This document shows positions 42,101 through 53,166 of a stretch of DNA of 64,000 nt, one piece after another; positions within the stretch are counted from its first letter, which is position 1, and each line of letters starts with the position of its first letter. Made by a program: the position numbers and the translations under genes. The notes below the pieces were generated by a model that had not been told where the DNA came from, made no database searches, and saw only the letters and a list, made by a program, of their open reading frames with translations. Source of the stretch: Microbacteriaceae bacterium (GTDB taxonomy: Bacteria; Actinomycetota; Actinomycetes; Actinomycetales; Microbacteriaceae); the NCBI GenBank assembly GCA_025464995.1, contig JAODMO010000046.1:1-64000 (forward strand), written 5' to 3'.

Positions 42101-42832
42101 GTGACTGCCCTCGATCGCCTCAGCCGCCTCGCGATGCTGCCGATGGCCCCCGTGCTCATCGCGCAGGGCTCCCGCCTTCGACGCGACACACCGAGGCTCG
42201 CGGATGCCGCGGCCCCGTGGTCGGGAACGCTCGACGGTGCCGATCCGCTGCGCCTGCTCGTGCTGGGCGACTCGACGGCCGCGGGCGTCGGCGTCGCCTC
42301 CCAGGCCGACGCCCTGCCGGGAAACCTCGCGCGCGAACTCGCGGCCCACCTCGGACGCGGCGTCGAGTGGAGGGCGATCGGCGAGAACGGCGCCACGGCC
42401 CGCGACCTGCTCGAACGCTTCATCCAGCCCGCGACGGAGAACGAGTACGACGTCGTGTTCCTCTCCATCGGGGCGAACGACGCGCTGACGCTGCGCTCGC
42501 GGAGGGCGTTCGGGCGCGACATCCGCGAGCTGATGAGGCTGCTGCGGGAGACGAGCCCGGATGCGACGATCGCGATGTCGTCGCTGCCCGCGTTCTTCCG
42601 CTTCGAGCTGCTGCCTGACCCGCTGCGCTCGAGCCTCTACCGGCACTCGCGGAGCCTCGAGGCGGAGGCGCGGTCGATCGTCTCGGCGATGCCCGGCGCG
42701 TTCATGTCGCCGCCGCCCCCGCCGTACACCGACGGCTTCTTCGCGAGCGACCTGTTTCACCCGAGCGAGATCGGATACCGCGACTGGGCGAGGTTCGCGA
42801 TCGACGACGCCGTGACCAAGGGCCAGTTGTGA
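42101..42832 (+). CDS. SGNH/GDSL-type hydrolase
   Basis: The protein has 243 residues. The four SGNH blocks are visible: LLVLGDSTAAGVG (nucleophile Ser), the Gly block around IGENGATARDL, FLSIGANDALTLR (Asn) and SDLFHPSEIGYRDWA (Asp and His). It begins with a short amphipathic or weakly hydrophobic helix but no clear signal peptide. It is an esterase or lipase with unknown substrate. The stop overlaps the GTG of the kinase gene (GTGA). Confidence 0.9.
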   Translation: MTALDRLSRLAMLPMAPVLIAQGSRLRRDTPRLADAAAPWSGTLDGADPLRLLVLGDSTAAGVGVASQADALPGNLARELAAHLGRGVEWRAIGENGATARDLLERFIQPATENEYDVVFLSIGANDALTLRSRRAFGRDIRELMRLLRETSPDATIAMSSLPAFFRFELLPDPLRSSLYRHSRSLEAEARSIVSAMPGAFMSPPPPPYTDGFFASDLFHPSEIGYRDWARFAIDDAVTKGQL

Positions 42833-43461
42833 CGGTGCTGCGGTCGATCGATGAACTCGCCGACGCCGTGCGCGGGATCGAGACATCCGGTCGCATCGTC
42901 GTGGGCATCGCGGGATCCCCGGGCGCCGGCAAGTCGACGATCGCGGCGGCGCTCGTGGCCCGGCTCGCGGGGCGCGCGGCACTGCTGCCGATGGACGGGT
43001 TCCATCTCCCGCAGGCGACTCTCATCGAACGAGGGAGCCGCGACCGCATGGGCGCACCCGACACCTTCGACGTCGACGGCTTCGTCGCGACGCTGGCTGC
43101 CCTGCGCCCGGCATACGGAAATTCAGGAGAGACGGTGCTCGCCCCGGGCTTCGACCGCGATATCGAGGAGGCCGTACCCGGCGCGATCGCGATATCTCCT
43201 GAATTTCCGATAGTCGTGACCGAGGGAAACTACCTTCTGCTGCGCGCGGGCGGCTGGGAGCGGGTCGCTCCGCTGCTCGACGCGAGCTTCTTCGTGAGCG
43301 TCGATCGCGACATCCGCCTCGCCCGTCTCACCGCCCGTCACGAACGCTTCGGCAAGAGCCCCGCGGATGCAGCGGCCTGGGCCGAGGGGCCGGACGAACG
43401 TAACGCGGTGCTTGTCGAGGCCAGCGAGCACTCAGCCACCCATTCGATCGCCCTCGGGTAG
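42829..43461 (+). CDS. P-loop nucleoside/pantothenate kinase-like protein
   Basis: The protein has 210 residues. Walker A is [24 protein letters not shown] is the DGFH motif shared by uridine kinase, phosphoribulokinase and pantothenate kinase relatives. [10 protein letters not shown] and [19 protein letters not shown] complete the fold. The substrate is probably a nucleoside or small sugar alcohol but is not determined. The GTG start overlaps the SGNH stop. It is followed by purS, whose promoter may overlap the kinase stop codon. Confidence 0.85.
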   Translation: MTVLRSIDELADAVRGIETSGRIVVGIAGSPGAGKSTIAAALVARLAGRAALLPMDGFHLPQATLIERGSRDRMGAPDTFDVDGFVATLAALRPAYGNSGETVLAPGFDRDIEEAVPGAIAISPEFPIVVTEGNYLLLRAGGWERVAPLLDASFFVSVDRDIRLARLTARHERFGKSPADAAAWAEGPDERNAVLVEASEHSATHSIALG

Positions 43462-43464
43462 ACT
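43459..43464 (+). promoter_or_regulatory. -10 element of the purSQ promoter
   Basis: TAGACT in the context GGTAGACTGG; the first three bases are the kinase stop codon. The same 10-mer precedes purL. Confidence 0.45.
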
Positions 43465-43503
43465 GGCAGCTCAAACCCACGCGCGAGATCCTTGGAGTTA
43501 CTG

Positions 43504-43788
43504 GTGCCCACAATCGTCGTCGAGGTCATGCCGAAGGCCGTCCTGCTCGATCCCCAGGGCAAGGCCGTCACCGGCGCCCTGCACCGCCTGGGCAACACGA
43601 GCATCTCCGAGGTGCGCATCGGCAAGCGCTTCGAGCTCACGGTCGACGGCCCGGTCGACGACGCGCTGCTCGCGGAGGTGCGCCGGCTCGCCGACGACAT
43701 GTTCTCCAACTCCGTGATCGAAGACGTCGTGTCGATCACGGTCGGCGACGCTTCGTCCGCGAACGAGGCCGCCGAGGTGGGCGTCTGA
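43504..43788 (+). CDS. purS: FGAM synthase subunit PurS
   Basis: The protein has 94 residues. [20 protein letters not shown] and [16 protein letters not shown] are diagnostic of PurS, the small bridging subunit that couples PurQ glutaminase to PurL. GGAG lies 7-8 nt before the GTG. The stop overlaps the purQ ATG by one base, giving tight coupling. Confidence 0.95.
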   Translation: MPTIVVEVMPKAVLLDPQGKAVTGALHRLGNTSISEVRIGKRFELTVDGPVDDALLAEVRRLADDMFSNSVIEDVVSITVGDASSANEAAEVGV

Positions 43789-44483
43789 TGCGCATCGGCG
43801 TCATCACCTTCCCCGGCTCGCTCGACGACCGCGACGCCCAGCGCGCGGTCCGCCTCGCCGGCGCGGATCCCGTCGCCCTCTGGCACGGCGACCACGACCT
43901 GCACGGCGTCGACGCTCTGATCCTGCCCGGCGGTTTCAGCTACGGCGACTACCTGCGCTGCGGCGCCATCGCCGCACACTCGCCGATCATGGCCGAGGTC
44001 ATCGACGCCGCGAACGCCGGAATGCCCGTGCTCGGCATCTGCAACGGCTTCCAGATGCTGACCGAGGCGCACCTGCTCGCCGGCGGCCTCATCCGCAACG
44101 AGGCGGGAACCTTCGTGTGCCGCGACCAGGTGCTCAAGGTCGAGAACGCGTCGACCGCGTGGACCAACTCGTTCGAGACCGGCGCTGACATCACCATCCC
44201 GCTCAAGAACGGCGAGGGCGGCTTCATCGCCGACGCCGACACCATCGCGCGCCTCGAGGGCGAGGGCCGGGTCGTCTTCCGATACCAGGGCGTCAACCCG
44301 AACGGCTCGATCAACGACATCGCCGGAATCAGCAACGAACGCGGCAACGTGGTCGGTCTCATGCCGCATCCCGAGCACGCGGTCGAGGAGGGCTTCGGCC
44401 CCGACACCGCCCTCGCCATGCGCTCCGGAGTCGACGGTCTCGGCCTGTTCACGAGCGCCATCCGGGCATTCGCCACCGCCTGA
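43788..44483 (+). CDS. purQ: FGAM synthase glutaminase subunit PurQ
   Basis: The protein has 231 residues. It is a class-I glutamine amidotransferase: [20 protein letters not shown], the nucleophile cysteine in [15 protein letters not shown], and the catalytic His/Glu pair in [11 protein letters not shown]. It feeds ammonia to PurL. It is immediately coupled to purS. Confidence 0.95.
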   Translation: MRIGVITFPGSLDDRDAQRAVRLAGADPVALWHGDHDLHGVDALILPGGFSYGDYLRCGAIAAHSPIMAEVIDAANAGMPVLGICNGFQMLTEAHLLAGGLIRNEAGTFVCRDQVLKVENASTAWTNSFETGADITIPLKNGEGGFIADADTIARLEGEGRVVFRYQGVNPNGSINDIAGISNERGNVVGLMPHPEHAVEEGFGPDTALAMRSGVDGLGLFTSAIRAFATA

Positions 44484-44502
44484 CAGACGGCTGGGCCGGC
44501 GG

Positions 44503-44601
44503 ATGATTCTTCCCCGCACTCCCGCGTATCCGGTGCGCACCGCGCGGCTCTACCTGCGCCCGCACACCGAAGCCGACCTCGAGCGACGGCCGGTTCGCTG
44601 A
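44503..44601 (+). pseudogene. N-terminal remnant of a RimJ-type GNAT acetyltransferase
   Basis: Thirty-two codons from ATG 44503 (MILPRTPAYP) read PVRTARLYLRPHTEADLE, the standard opening of RimJ/RimL-type acetyltransferases, then hit a stop at 44599. The rest of the domain (~140 residues) is missing; the convergent mscS stop follows at once. It is a deletion remnant. Confidence 0.5.
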
Positions 44602-44603
44602 GC

Positions 44604-45818
44604 CTACTCGCCGTCCGGCCCGCGGCCGAGATCGCGGTCGCGCCAGTGCGCGCTCGCCTCGTCGCTGATCACGGGGATGGAGGTCGTGAGCAGCGTGGCT
44701 CGTTCCTCCGCCTCGGGGCTGCCCGTGAACAGGCCGACCTGGTCGGTCGCGGGCCGCGCCGCCGTCTTGCTCCTCGGCCGCGCCTTATCCTCCACGAGCT
44801 GCACGCGCTGGCGCGGAAGCGCTCCCGCATCCTGCGACTGCAGCCAGTCGACCATCTCCTCGCGGATGAAGCAGCGCAGGTCGAACAGCGTCGGGGCGTC
44901 GACGGCCGTGACGAGGATGCGCACGCGGACGAACCCGCCCGTGGCATCCGTCACCTGCAGCACGCTCGCGCGGCCGTCCCAGATGGTTGTGCGCGCGAGG
45001 ATGCGCTCGAGCTCGGCGCGCATCGCCGCGAGGCTCACGCGCCAGTCGAGGTCCATCTCCACGGAACCGAGCAGTTCGCTCGAGCTGCGGGTCCAGTTCT
45101 CGAACGGTGTCGAGGTGAAATAAGTCGAGGGAAGCACCATCCGCCGGTCATCCCAGATGTGCACGACGACGTAGGTGAGGGTGATCTCCTCGATGCGACC
45201 CCACTCGCCCTCGGCGATGACGACGTCGTCGACACGGATGGCGTCGCTGAAAGCGAGCTGCACCCCGGCGAAGACGTTGGCGAGGGTCGACTGGGCGGCG
45301 AGACCGGCGACGATCGAGACGATTCCGGCACTCGCGAGGACGCTCGCGCCGACCGCCTGCACGCCGGGGAAGGTGAGCATGATCGAACCGATCGCCAGCA
45401 CGACGATGACGACGTAGACGAGACGGCGGACGATGGCGAGCTGCGTCTGCACGCGACGCGCGACACGGTTGTCGGGAACATCCGTGCGGTAACGCCCCAT
45501 CGCCTGCCCGAGCGCGAAGCCGACGATGGCGCCGACGAACCACGCGCCCGTGGCGATGGCTGCGATGAGGAAGAGGTGGTTGAGGAAGCCGAGCCACCCG
45601 GCGTCGATGAGCGTGAGATTGATGGCCACCCACGCGGCCATCACCGCGAGCAGGAGGCGGTACGGATGACGCGCCTTGTTCGTGAGCGCCCGGGGCCAGT
45701 CGCGGCGGCGCGTGGCCGTGTGCACGATGAGCCGCGTCACGGCGGCGACGAGCAGTGCCGCCAGGAGAGCGAGGGCGACGGCCGCCGCGACACCCATCCA
45801 GGAATGCCAGTCGAACAT
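44604..45818 (-). CDS. MscS-family mechanosensitive channel
   Basis: The protein has 404 residues. Several N-terminal membrane helices (VAAAVALALLAALLVAAVTR onward) lead to the pore-lining helix and beta domain: ASAGIVSIVAGLAAQSTLAN, then VFAGVQLAFSDAIRVDDVV and GRIEEITLTYVVVHIWDDR, the MscS signature. A soluble tail follows the C-terminal domain. It opens under membrane tension to release osmolytes. The start at 45818 has AAGGAG 6 nt upstream. It is inserted on the opposite strand between purQ and purL. Confidence 0.9.
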   Translation of the reverse strand: MFDWHSWMGVAAAVALALLAALLVAAVTRLIVHTATRRRDWPRALTNKARHPYRLLLAVMAAWVAINLTLIDAGWLGFLNHLFLIAAIATGAWFVGAIVGFALGQAMGRYRTDVPDNRVARRVQTQLAIVRRLVYVVIVVLAIGSIMLTFPGVQAVGASVLASAGIVSIVAGLAAQSTLANVFAGVQLAFSDAIRVDDVVIAEGEWGRIEEITLTYVVVHIWDDRRMVLPSTYFTSTPFENWTRSSSELLGSVEMDLDWRVSLAAMRAELERILARTTIWDGRASVLQVTDATGGFVRVRILVTAVDAPTLFDLRCFIREEMVDWLQSQDAGALPRQRVQLVEDKARPRSKTAARPATDQVGLFTGSPEAEERATLLTTSIPVISDEASAHWRDRDLGRGPDGE

Positions 45819-45969
45819 GTGTCTCCTTCGGTCGTCGTGCGAAATGCTGCGCGCGCCGTCGAGCGAGTGGTTCAGCGTCAAGGGTAGATGATCGACGCTG
45901 GGCGCCTGGTGACGACTCGGCGGCCGAGTGGGGATGCTCCACGCCGCGGCGCCACCACCGGGCCGCCGG

Positions 45970-45975
45970 TAGACT
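45970..45975 (+). promoter_or_regulatory. -10 element of the purL promoter
   Basis: TAGACT in GGTAGACTGG, identical over 10 bp to the sequence before purS, 58 nt upstream of the purL GTG. Confidence 0.45.
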
Positions 45976-46032
45976 GGGGGCTTCCGGCATCCGCTGCTGC
46001 AGCATCCGTTAAATCTGGGAGATCCGCCAATC

Positions 46033-48354
<2,322 letters not shown>

Positions 48355-48384
48355 TCGGCCTGCGCAACCGGTATCGATACGCGT

Positions 48385-50331
48385 CTAGACGATGCGGTCG
48401 CTCCCGCCGTCCACCGGCACCTGCGCGCCGGTCGTGCAGTCGAAGACGTCTGTGCACATCAGCTGCACCATGCTCGCCACCCGCGCGCTGGTCACCTCGG
48501 CGTGCAGCAGGTTGCGCGTCTTGTACTCCGACTCGCTCATGCCGTACTTGGCGGCGCGCGCCGCGATCAGCTCGGGCGTCCAGAGAGCGGTGTCGAAGAC
48601 CGCGTCGGGGTGCACCATGTTGACGCGGATGCCGTCCTCCGCCCACTCGAGCGCGGCGACCCGCGCGAGCTGCACGGCCGCAGTCTTAGACGCCGAGTAG
48701 GCCGCGGCACCCGGCCCGGGCGCCGCGGCGTTCTTCGTCGCGATCAGCACCACGCGGCCGCTGTCCGGGGCCAGTTTCAGGAAGGGGTGGGCTATCTGCA
48801 AGAGAGCCACCGCTGCATCCGCATTGACAGCCATGCTCGTGCGCCAGGAGGAGAGGTCGAGCTCGGCGATCGGGGCGCTGGCCGCGAAGATGCCGGCGGC
48901 CATCACGAGCATGTCGACGCCACCGAAGCAGTCGACCCCCGCGTAGACGGCGGCGCGCATCGCATCGACGTCGGTGACGTCCACCTCGATGCCGAGCCAG
49001 GCCGCGCCCGAGAAGGTGTCGGCCACACCCGGGTCGCGGTCGAGGCCGATGACGGCGGCCCCCGCCGCGAGAAAGGCCTCGGCGCAGGCGCGCCCGATGC
49101 CGGAGGCGGCGCCGGTGACGATCACCACCTCGCCGCGGAAAGGCAATGGCGTGCTCTCGCGGGCGAGCTTCGCCTGCTCGAGCTCCCAGTACTCGACGTC
49201 GAAGATGTCCGCCGGCGACAGCGCCCGGTACTCGCTGATGCGAGTCGCGGTGCCGATCACGCCGATCGTGTGCCGGTAGATGTCCGCCGCGATGGCCGCG
49301 TCTTTCGCCGTGCGCCCGGCGGTGAGAAGGCCGAGCTCGCTGTCGAGTATGACGCGGGGCTCCGGTGTCAGCGGTGTGATGGCGCGATCGCCGGTGTTGT
49401 GCGCCACATAGGAGTTGTAGGCGGCCGTGTACCCGGCGACGTCGCGGCCCAGCTGCGGAACGCGCTTGGTGCGAATGGAGTGCTCGGGCGTGAGCGGGCC
49501 CTGCGCTGCGATCGAGGCGAGGTCGTCGCGGCCGACGAAGGCCGCGACATCCACTCCCGTCGTCCGCCGCAGGATCATGGGCATGCCTGCGGCTGCGCTC
49601 ACCTCGGTGCGCAGACCGGCGACGGTGAGCGCGGTCTCGAGCGATGAGACGGCGAGGTCGACGGGCGCCGCGGCAGGCGCAGCCCCAGACACCGAGGCCG
49701 CGTAATGCTCCGCCTCCGTCACCAGCCCGATGTGCCTCTCGTAGGCCTCGGCCGCGGTGTCGCCGACGGTGAACAGCCCGTGATTGAGCAGCACCATGCC
49801 CAGCGATTCGGGGGTGGATTCCGCCTTCCACAGCTCGCTGGCCGCCTTGGCCAGGTCGAACCCGGGCATCACGTAGGGCACCACGACGAGCCGGTCTCCG
49901 TACAGCTCGCGAACCCGCCGCTCGCCGTCGACGAGGTTGCTCAGGGTCACGATCGCGTCGGCGTGCGAGTGCAGCACTGCGGTTGCCGGGAGGAAGGAGT
50001 GCAGCAGCGCTTCGACCGAGGCGTCGGGGGCGGTCGAGTCGAGCGATGCGAGGCGCAGCTCGTTCATCATTTCAGAGTCGCTGATCGAGTCGAGGGTGAG
50101 CAGCTTCGCCAAGCGGTCGCTGCGCAGCGGCACGAATCCGGCGGCCTCGATCGTGGCGAGGTCCCAGCCACTGCCCTTCACGTAGATGACGTCGGCCGCG
50201 TCGCCGAATACGTCGGTCACGGTGGCCTTGATGGAGGTGTTGCCGCCGCCGTGGAGCACGAGGTCGCTGCGCTCCCCAAGCTTGCGTGAGAAGGCGACGA
50301 TGTCGTCTAGGGCTCTGTGGGCCGATGTCAT
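48385..50331 (-). CDS. Bifunctional class II aldolase/short-chain dehydrogenase (RhaEW-like)
   Basis: The protein has 648 residues. Residues ~1-370 are a class II aldolase of the fuculose/rhamnulose-phosphate type: VLHGGGNTSIKA, IYVKGSGWDLATIE, LHSHADAIVTLSN (metal His) and LLNHGLFTVGDTA. Residues ~400-648 are an SDR: VVIVTGAASGIGRACAEAF, NADAAVALLQ and AYSASKTAAVQLARVAALEW with the Y-x-x-x-K pair. The plan matches Bacillus RhaEW (rhamnulose-1-phosphate aldolase/lactaldehyde dehydrogenase). Here it probably cleaves a ketose phosphate of the island and processes the aldehyde; the substrate is unknown. GGACCT precedes the ATG. Confidence 0.85.
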   Translation of the reverse strand: MTSAHRALDDIVAFSRKLGERSDLVLHGGGNTSIKATVTDVFGDAADVIYVKGSGWDLATIEAAGFVPLRSDRLAKLLTLDSISDSEMMNELRLASLDSTAPDASVEALLHSFLPATAVLHSHADAIVTLSNLVDGERRVRELYGDRLVVVPYVMPGFDLAKAASELWKAESTPESLGMVLLNHGLFTVGDTAAEAYERHIGLVTEAEHYAASVSGAAPAAAPVDLAVSSLETALTVAGLRTEVSAAAGMPMILRRTTGVDVAAFVGRDDLASIAAQGPLTPEHSIRTKRVPQLGRDVAGYTAAYNSYVAHNTGDRAITPLTPEPRVILDSELGLLTAGRTAKDAAIAADIYRHTIGVIGTATRISEYRALSPADIFDVEYWELEQAKLARESTPLPFRGEVVIVTGAASGIGRACAEAFLAAGAAVIGLDRDPGVADTFSGAAWLGIEVDVTDVDAMRAAVYAGVDCFGGVDMLVMAAGIFAASAPIAELDLSSWRTSMAVNADAAVALLQIAHPFLKLAPDSGRVVLIATKNAAAPGPGAAAYSASKTAAVQLARVAALEWAEDGIRVNMVHPDAVFDTALWTPELIAARAAKYGMSESEYKTRNLLHAEVTSARVASMVQLMCTDVFDCTTGAQVPVDGGSDRIV

Positions 50332-50359
50332 TCGAGGTCCTTTCGAAAAAGAGGTAGGG

Positions 50360-51403
50360 TCACGCGCGGGGGTCGATAGCGTATTTCGCGCCGCGCCCCG
50401 CGGCCATGTCCTCGAGGCTCTCGACCAGGCGGTCGAAGCCACGCGTCTCGGTGATGAGGTCGCGGCCGTCGAGGGCGCCGCTGTCGATCAGCCGGAGCGC
50501 GCGCTGCACGTAGATCGGCTCGTGGTGGAAGATGCCCTTCAGGTTGTACTCGAAGTAGTGCATGTCGTTTGCGTTGACCGAGAATGTCGCGCCCTGGGGC
50601 GGCCCGCCGAAGAGGATCGCGGTGCCGCCGGGACGGAGGCACTGAACCGTCTGCTCCCATACCGCGGGAAGCCCGACCGCCTCGATCGCCACGTCGACTC
50701 CGCGCCCGCCGGGGGTGAGGGCGCGCACGGCCGCGGCGCGCTCCTCGGTGGTGGCATAGGCGCTGATGTCGATGACCTCGTGCGCCCCCATGCGCAGCGC
50801 GGCGGCGAGACGGTCGGGTGCCTGGTCGACGGCGATGACGTGCGCACCGCGCAGTCGCGCCAGGCGCATGAACATCTGGCCGATCGGACCGGCGCCATTC
50901 ACCGCGACGACGTCGCCGAGCGCGATGTCGCTCTTGTCTATGCCGTGTACGACCGTGGCAAGCGGCTCGAGCGGGGCGACCGACTCGAAAGAGGTGGTGG
51001 CGCTCAGCTCGTAGGTGTTGCGCGCGACAATGGCGGCGGGGATGCGCACCTCTTCGGCGAAGGCGCCGTTGAGGAACTCGAGGTTCTCGCAGAGGGACAG
51101 CCGGCCGAGCGTGCAGGCCCAGCAGTGGCCGCAGGGGGCGGTGTTCGCGGCGACCACGCGCATGCCGGGCACGAAGGCGGTGACTCCCTCGCCGACGCGG
51201 TCGACGATGCCTGCGAACTCGTGGCCGAACCGAGCGGGCAGCGTCGGGAACAGCTTGTGGTGGCCGCGACGGTACGACTTGAGGTCGGTGCCGCACGTGA
51301 CGGCGACCTCGACGCGCACCACGATCTCACCGGGTTCCGGCTCCTCAGCCTCGATGTCCTCGATGCGGAGGTCTCCCGGTCCGTGGAAAATCGCAGCTCT
51401 CAT
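50360..51403 (-). CDS. Zinc-dependent alcohol/polyol dehydrogenase
   Basis: The protein has 347 residues in the MDR superfamily. Catalytic zinc residues are in VAVTCGTDLKSY and ARFGHEFAGIVD; structural zinc is bound by APCGHCWACTLGRLSLCE (four cysteines). The NAD site is VVAVNGAGPIGQMFMRLA. It oxidises a secondary alcohol of a polyol or sugar. It is 28 bp upstream of the aldolase/SDR on the same strand. The start at 51403 has GGAGGACAG upstream. A palindrome matching the proposed SorC operator lies at 51421-51434. Confidence 0.9.
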   Translation of the reverse strand: MRAAIFHGPGDLRIEDIEAEEPEPGEIVVRVEVAVTCGTDLKSYRRGHHKLFPTLPARFGHEFAGIVDRVGEGVTAFVPGMRVVAANTAPCGHCWACTLGRLSLCENLEFLNGAFAEEVRIPAAIVARNTYELSATTSFESVAPLEPLATVVHGIDKSDIALGDVVAVNGAGPIGQMFMRLARLRGAHVIAVDQAPDRLAAALRMGAHEVIDISAYATTEERAAAVRALTPGGRGVDVAIEAVGLPAVWEQTVQCLRPGGTAILFGGPPQGATFSVNANDMHYFEYNLKGIFHHEPIYVQRALRLIDSGALDGRDLITETRGFDRLVESLEDMAAGRGAKYAIDPRA

Positions 51404-51420
51404 GGTATCTGTCCTCCATA

Positions 51421-51434
51421 TGCTCAAATGAGCA
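51421..51434. promoter_or_regulatory. Candidate SorC-regulator operator 1
   Basis: TGCTCA-AA-TGAGCA, a perfect palindrome with 6-bp arms, 17 bp before the dehydrogenase ATG. The other strand reads TGCTCATTTGAGCA and shares CTCATT(T/C)G with two further sites in the island. Confidence 0.55.
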
Positions 51435-51492
51435 CCGATTGCGTGACGAAGTCGTGCGGCTGCTCTGAGATGTATCCTATCGCCCGTGCTCG

Positions 51493-51514
51493 TTTGTGGC
51501 AACGTCGCCACAAA
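51493..51514. repeat. Inverted repeat TTTGTGGC/GCCACAAA
   Basis: Perfect 8-bp arms with a 6-bp spacer lie between the dehydrogenase promoter and the ABC-ATPase terminator. It may be a second operator for the dehydrogenase operon. Confidence 0.45.
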
Positions 51515-51525
51515 TGTGCGGCGCC

Positions 51526-51561
51526 AAAGAAAAGGAGCCGACGACCCGCGGTCATCGGCTC
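51526..51561 (-). terminator. Rho-independent terminator of the dehydrogenase/ABC-ATPase operon
   Basis: On the minus strand a 12-bp stem (GAGCCGATGACC with GGTCGTCGGCTC, one wobble pair, 3-nt loop) is followed by CTTTTCTTT. It begins about 16 bp after the ATPase stop. Confidence 0.75.
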
Positions 51562-51576
51562 TTTCCTGCTTGGGCG

Positions 51577-53109
51577 CTACAGCGTCGAGGCCGCCAGCCC
51601 AGCCGCGCCGGGCGCAAGGTCGATACCCGCGGCGAGGCGGAAGATCCGGTCCTGCGCGTCATCGGCCCGCAGAGCCTCGCCGTCGAGCTCACCGACGAAC
51701 CGGCCCTCGCGCACCACTATCGCGCGGTGAGCGAGCCCGAGGATCTCCGGCATGTCGCTCGAGGCCATCACCACGGCGACGCCCGACGCGGCGAGGTCGG
51801 CGATGATGCGGTAGATCTCGCTGCGCGCCCCGATGTCGACGCCGCGGGTGGGCTCGTCGAGCAGCAGCACGTCGATGTCTTCCGTGAGCCAGCGCGCGAA
51901 GACGACCTTCTGCTGGTTTCCTCCGGAGAGGTGCTCGAGCGACTGGCCGAGGCCGCGGCTCTTCAGCCGCACCGACTTCATCGCCGTGCTGATAGCTTTC
52001 GATCGGAAGGCGTTGCGCACCCAGCCCGCGTTGGAGAAATTGGCGAGGTGCGGCAGCGTGGCGTTGTCGAGGATCGACATGCTGAGCACCGCACCGGCGC
52101 CCTTACGGTCCTCGGGTACGAGGGCGATACGCGAGCGGATGGCGGCGGCCGGGTCGTTCCGCTTGACCGCGCGCCCCTTGACCTCGATGGTTCCTGAGAC
52201 CGTGGGCCGCACGCCGAAGACCCCCTCGAGAAATTCAGTGCGTCCCGCGCCGACGAGGCCGGCGAGGCCGACGATCTCGCCGCGCTTCACCGACAGGTCG
52301 AGCGGGTGCCCGCCGTGCAGGGTGAGCCCTGAGATGGAGAGCTGTTCCTCGGTGCCCGGCTCGGAGTGCTGGGTGAAGAGCTCGTCCAGGTCACGGCCGA
52401 TCATCGCGGAGATGATGCCGTCGTGGGTTGTCTCTGCGGTCGGCAGATCGGAGACGAGCCTGCCGTCGCGCAGCACGACCACCCGGTCGGAAATCTCGGC
52501 GATCTCCTCCATCTTGTGGGTCGTGTAGACGACCGCGGCGCCGAGCGCGCGCACCCGGCGCACGATCTTGTACAGGCCCTCGATCTCGCGGTCGGGGATG
52601 GCGGAGGTCGGCTCGTCGAGCAGCAGCGCGGTCGCGCCCTGGCTGGTGGCCTTGATGATCTCGACCAGCTGCAGCATGGCAACGCTCAGCTGGCGTGCCG
52701 GCGTGAGGGGATCGATGTCGACGTCGAAGCTGCGGAGGAGTTCGCTGGCCTCGCGGATCATCCGCTTACGATCGAGGAGCCCGCTGCGCGTCTTGAGTTC
52801 ACGGCCGATGAACAGGTTCTCGTAGACGGTCATGTCGGGGATCGGCGCGAGCTCCTGGGGCACGAGGCGGATGCCGAGCAGGTTCGCCGCGCGCGGGTCA
52901 CCTTTCGCGAAGGGCTCGCCGTCGAGCGATACCTCGCCGCTGTCGGCGGTCTCGAGGCCAGCGATGATCTTGATCAGCGTCGACTTGCCAGCGCCGTTTT
53001 CTCCCACGAGCACGGTGACACTGCCCGGCTCGAAGGTGACCGAGATTCCCTTGAGCACGGGGATTCCACCGAATCCCTTGACGATGTCGTTGCAGACGAT
53101 AGACGCCAT
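51577..53109 (-). CDS. Sugar ABC transporter ATPase with twin nucleotide-binding domains (RbsA/MglA type)
   Basis: The protein has 510 residues, two tandem ABC domains. The first has Walker A GENGAGKST and LLLDEPTSAIP but a degenerate signature (LSVAMLQLVEI). The second has a degenerate Walker A (GLVGAGRTE) and a good signature LSGGNQQKVVFARWL with LLLDEPTRGVD. This asymmetry is normal for CUT2 transporters. The partner permease and binding protein are on the opposite strand at 55381-57570. It follows the sorbitol-dehydrogenase-like gene; AGAGGAG precedes the ATG. Confidence 0.92.
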   Translation of the reverse strand: MASIVCNDIVKGFGGIPVLKGISVTFEPGSVTVLVGENGAGKSTLIKIIAGLETADSGEVSLDGEPFAKGDPRAANLLGIRLVPQELAPIPDMTVYENLFIGRELKTRSGLLDRKRMIREASELLRSFDVDIDPLTPARQLSVAMLQLVEIIKATSQGATALLLDEPTSAIPDREIEGLYKIVRRVRALGAAVVYTTHKMEEIAEISDRVVVLRDGRLVSDLPTAETTHDGIISAMIGRDLDELFTQHSEPGTEEQLSISGLTLHGGHPLDLSVKRGEIVGLAGLVGAGRTEFLEGVFGVRPTVSGTIEVKGRAVKRNDPAAAIRSRIALVPEDRKGAGAVLSMSILDNATLPHLANFSNAGWVRNAFRSKAISTAMKSVRLKSRGLGQSLEHLSGGNQQKVVFARWLTEDIDVLLLDEPTRGVDIGARSEIYRIIADLAASGVAVVMASSDMPEILGLAHRAIVVREGRFVGELDGEALRADDAQDRIFRLAAGIDLAPGAAGLAASTL

Positions 53110-53124
53110 GGTTGTTCTCCTCTT

Positions 53125-53166
53125 TATGCGTAGCGGCCAGGCGTTTATGCGCAGCGGTCAGGCGTT
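53125..53166. repeat. 21-bp tandem duplication between the dehydrogenase and ABC-ATPase genes
   Basis: TATGCGTAGCGGCCAGGCGTT (53125-53145, reading without its last base is identical in phase) is followed by a copy at 53146-53166 with two base changes. The duplication includes the dehydrogenase stop codon region and lies just upstream of the ATPase ribosome-binding site. Confidence 0.6.
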
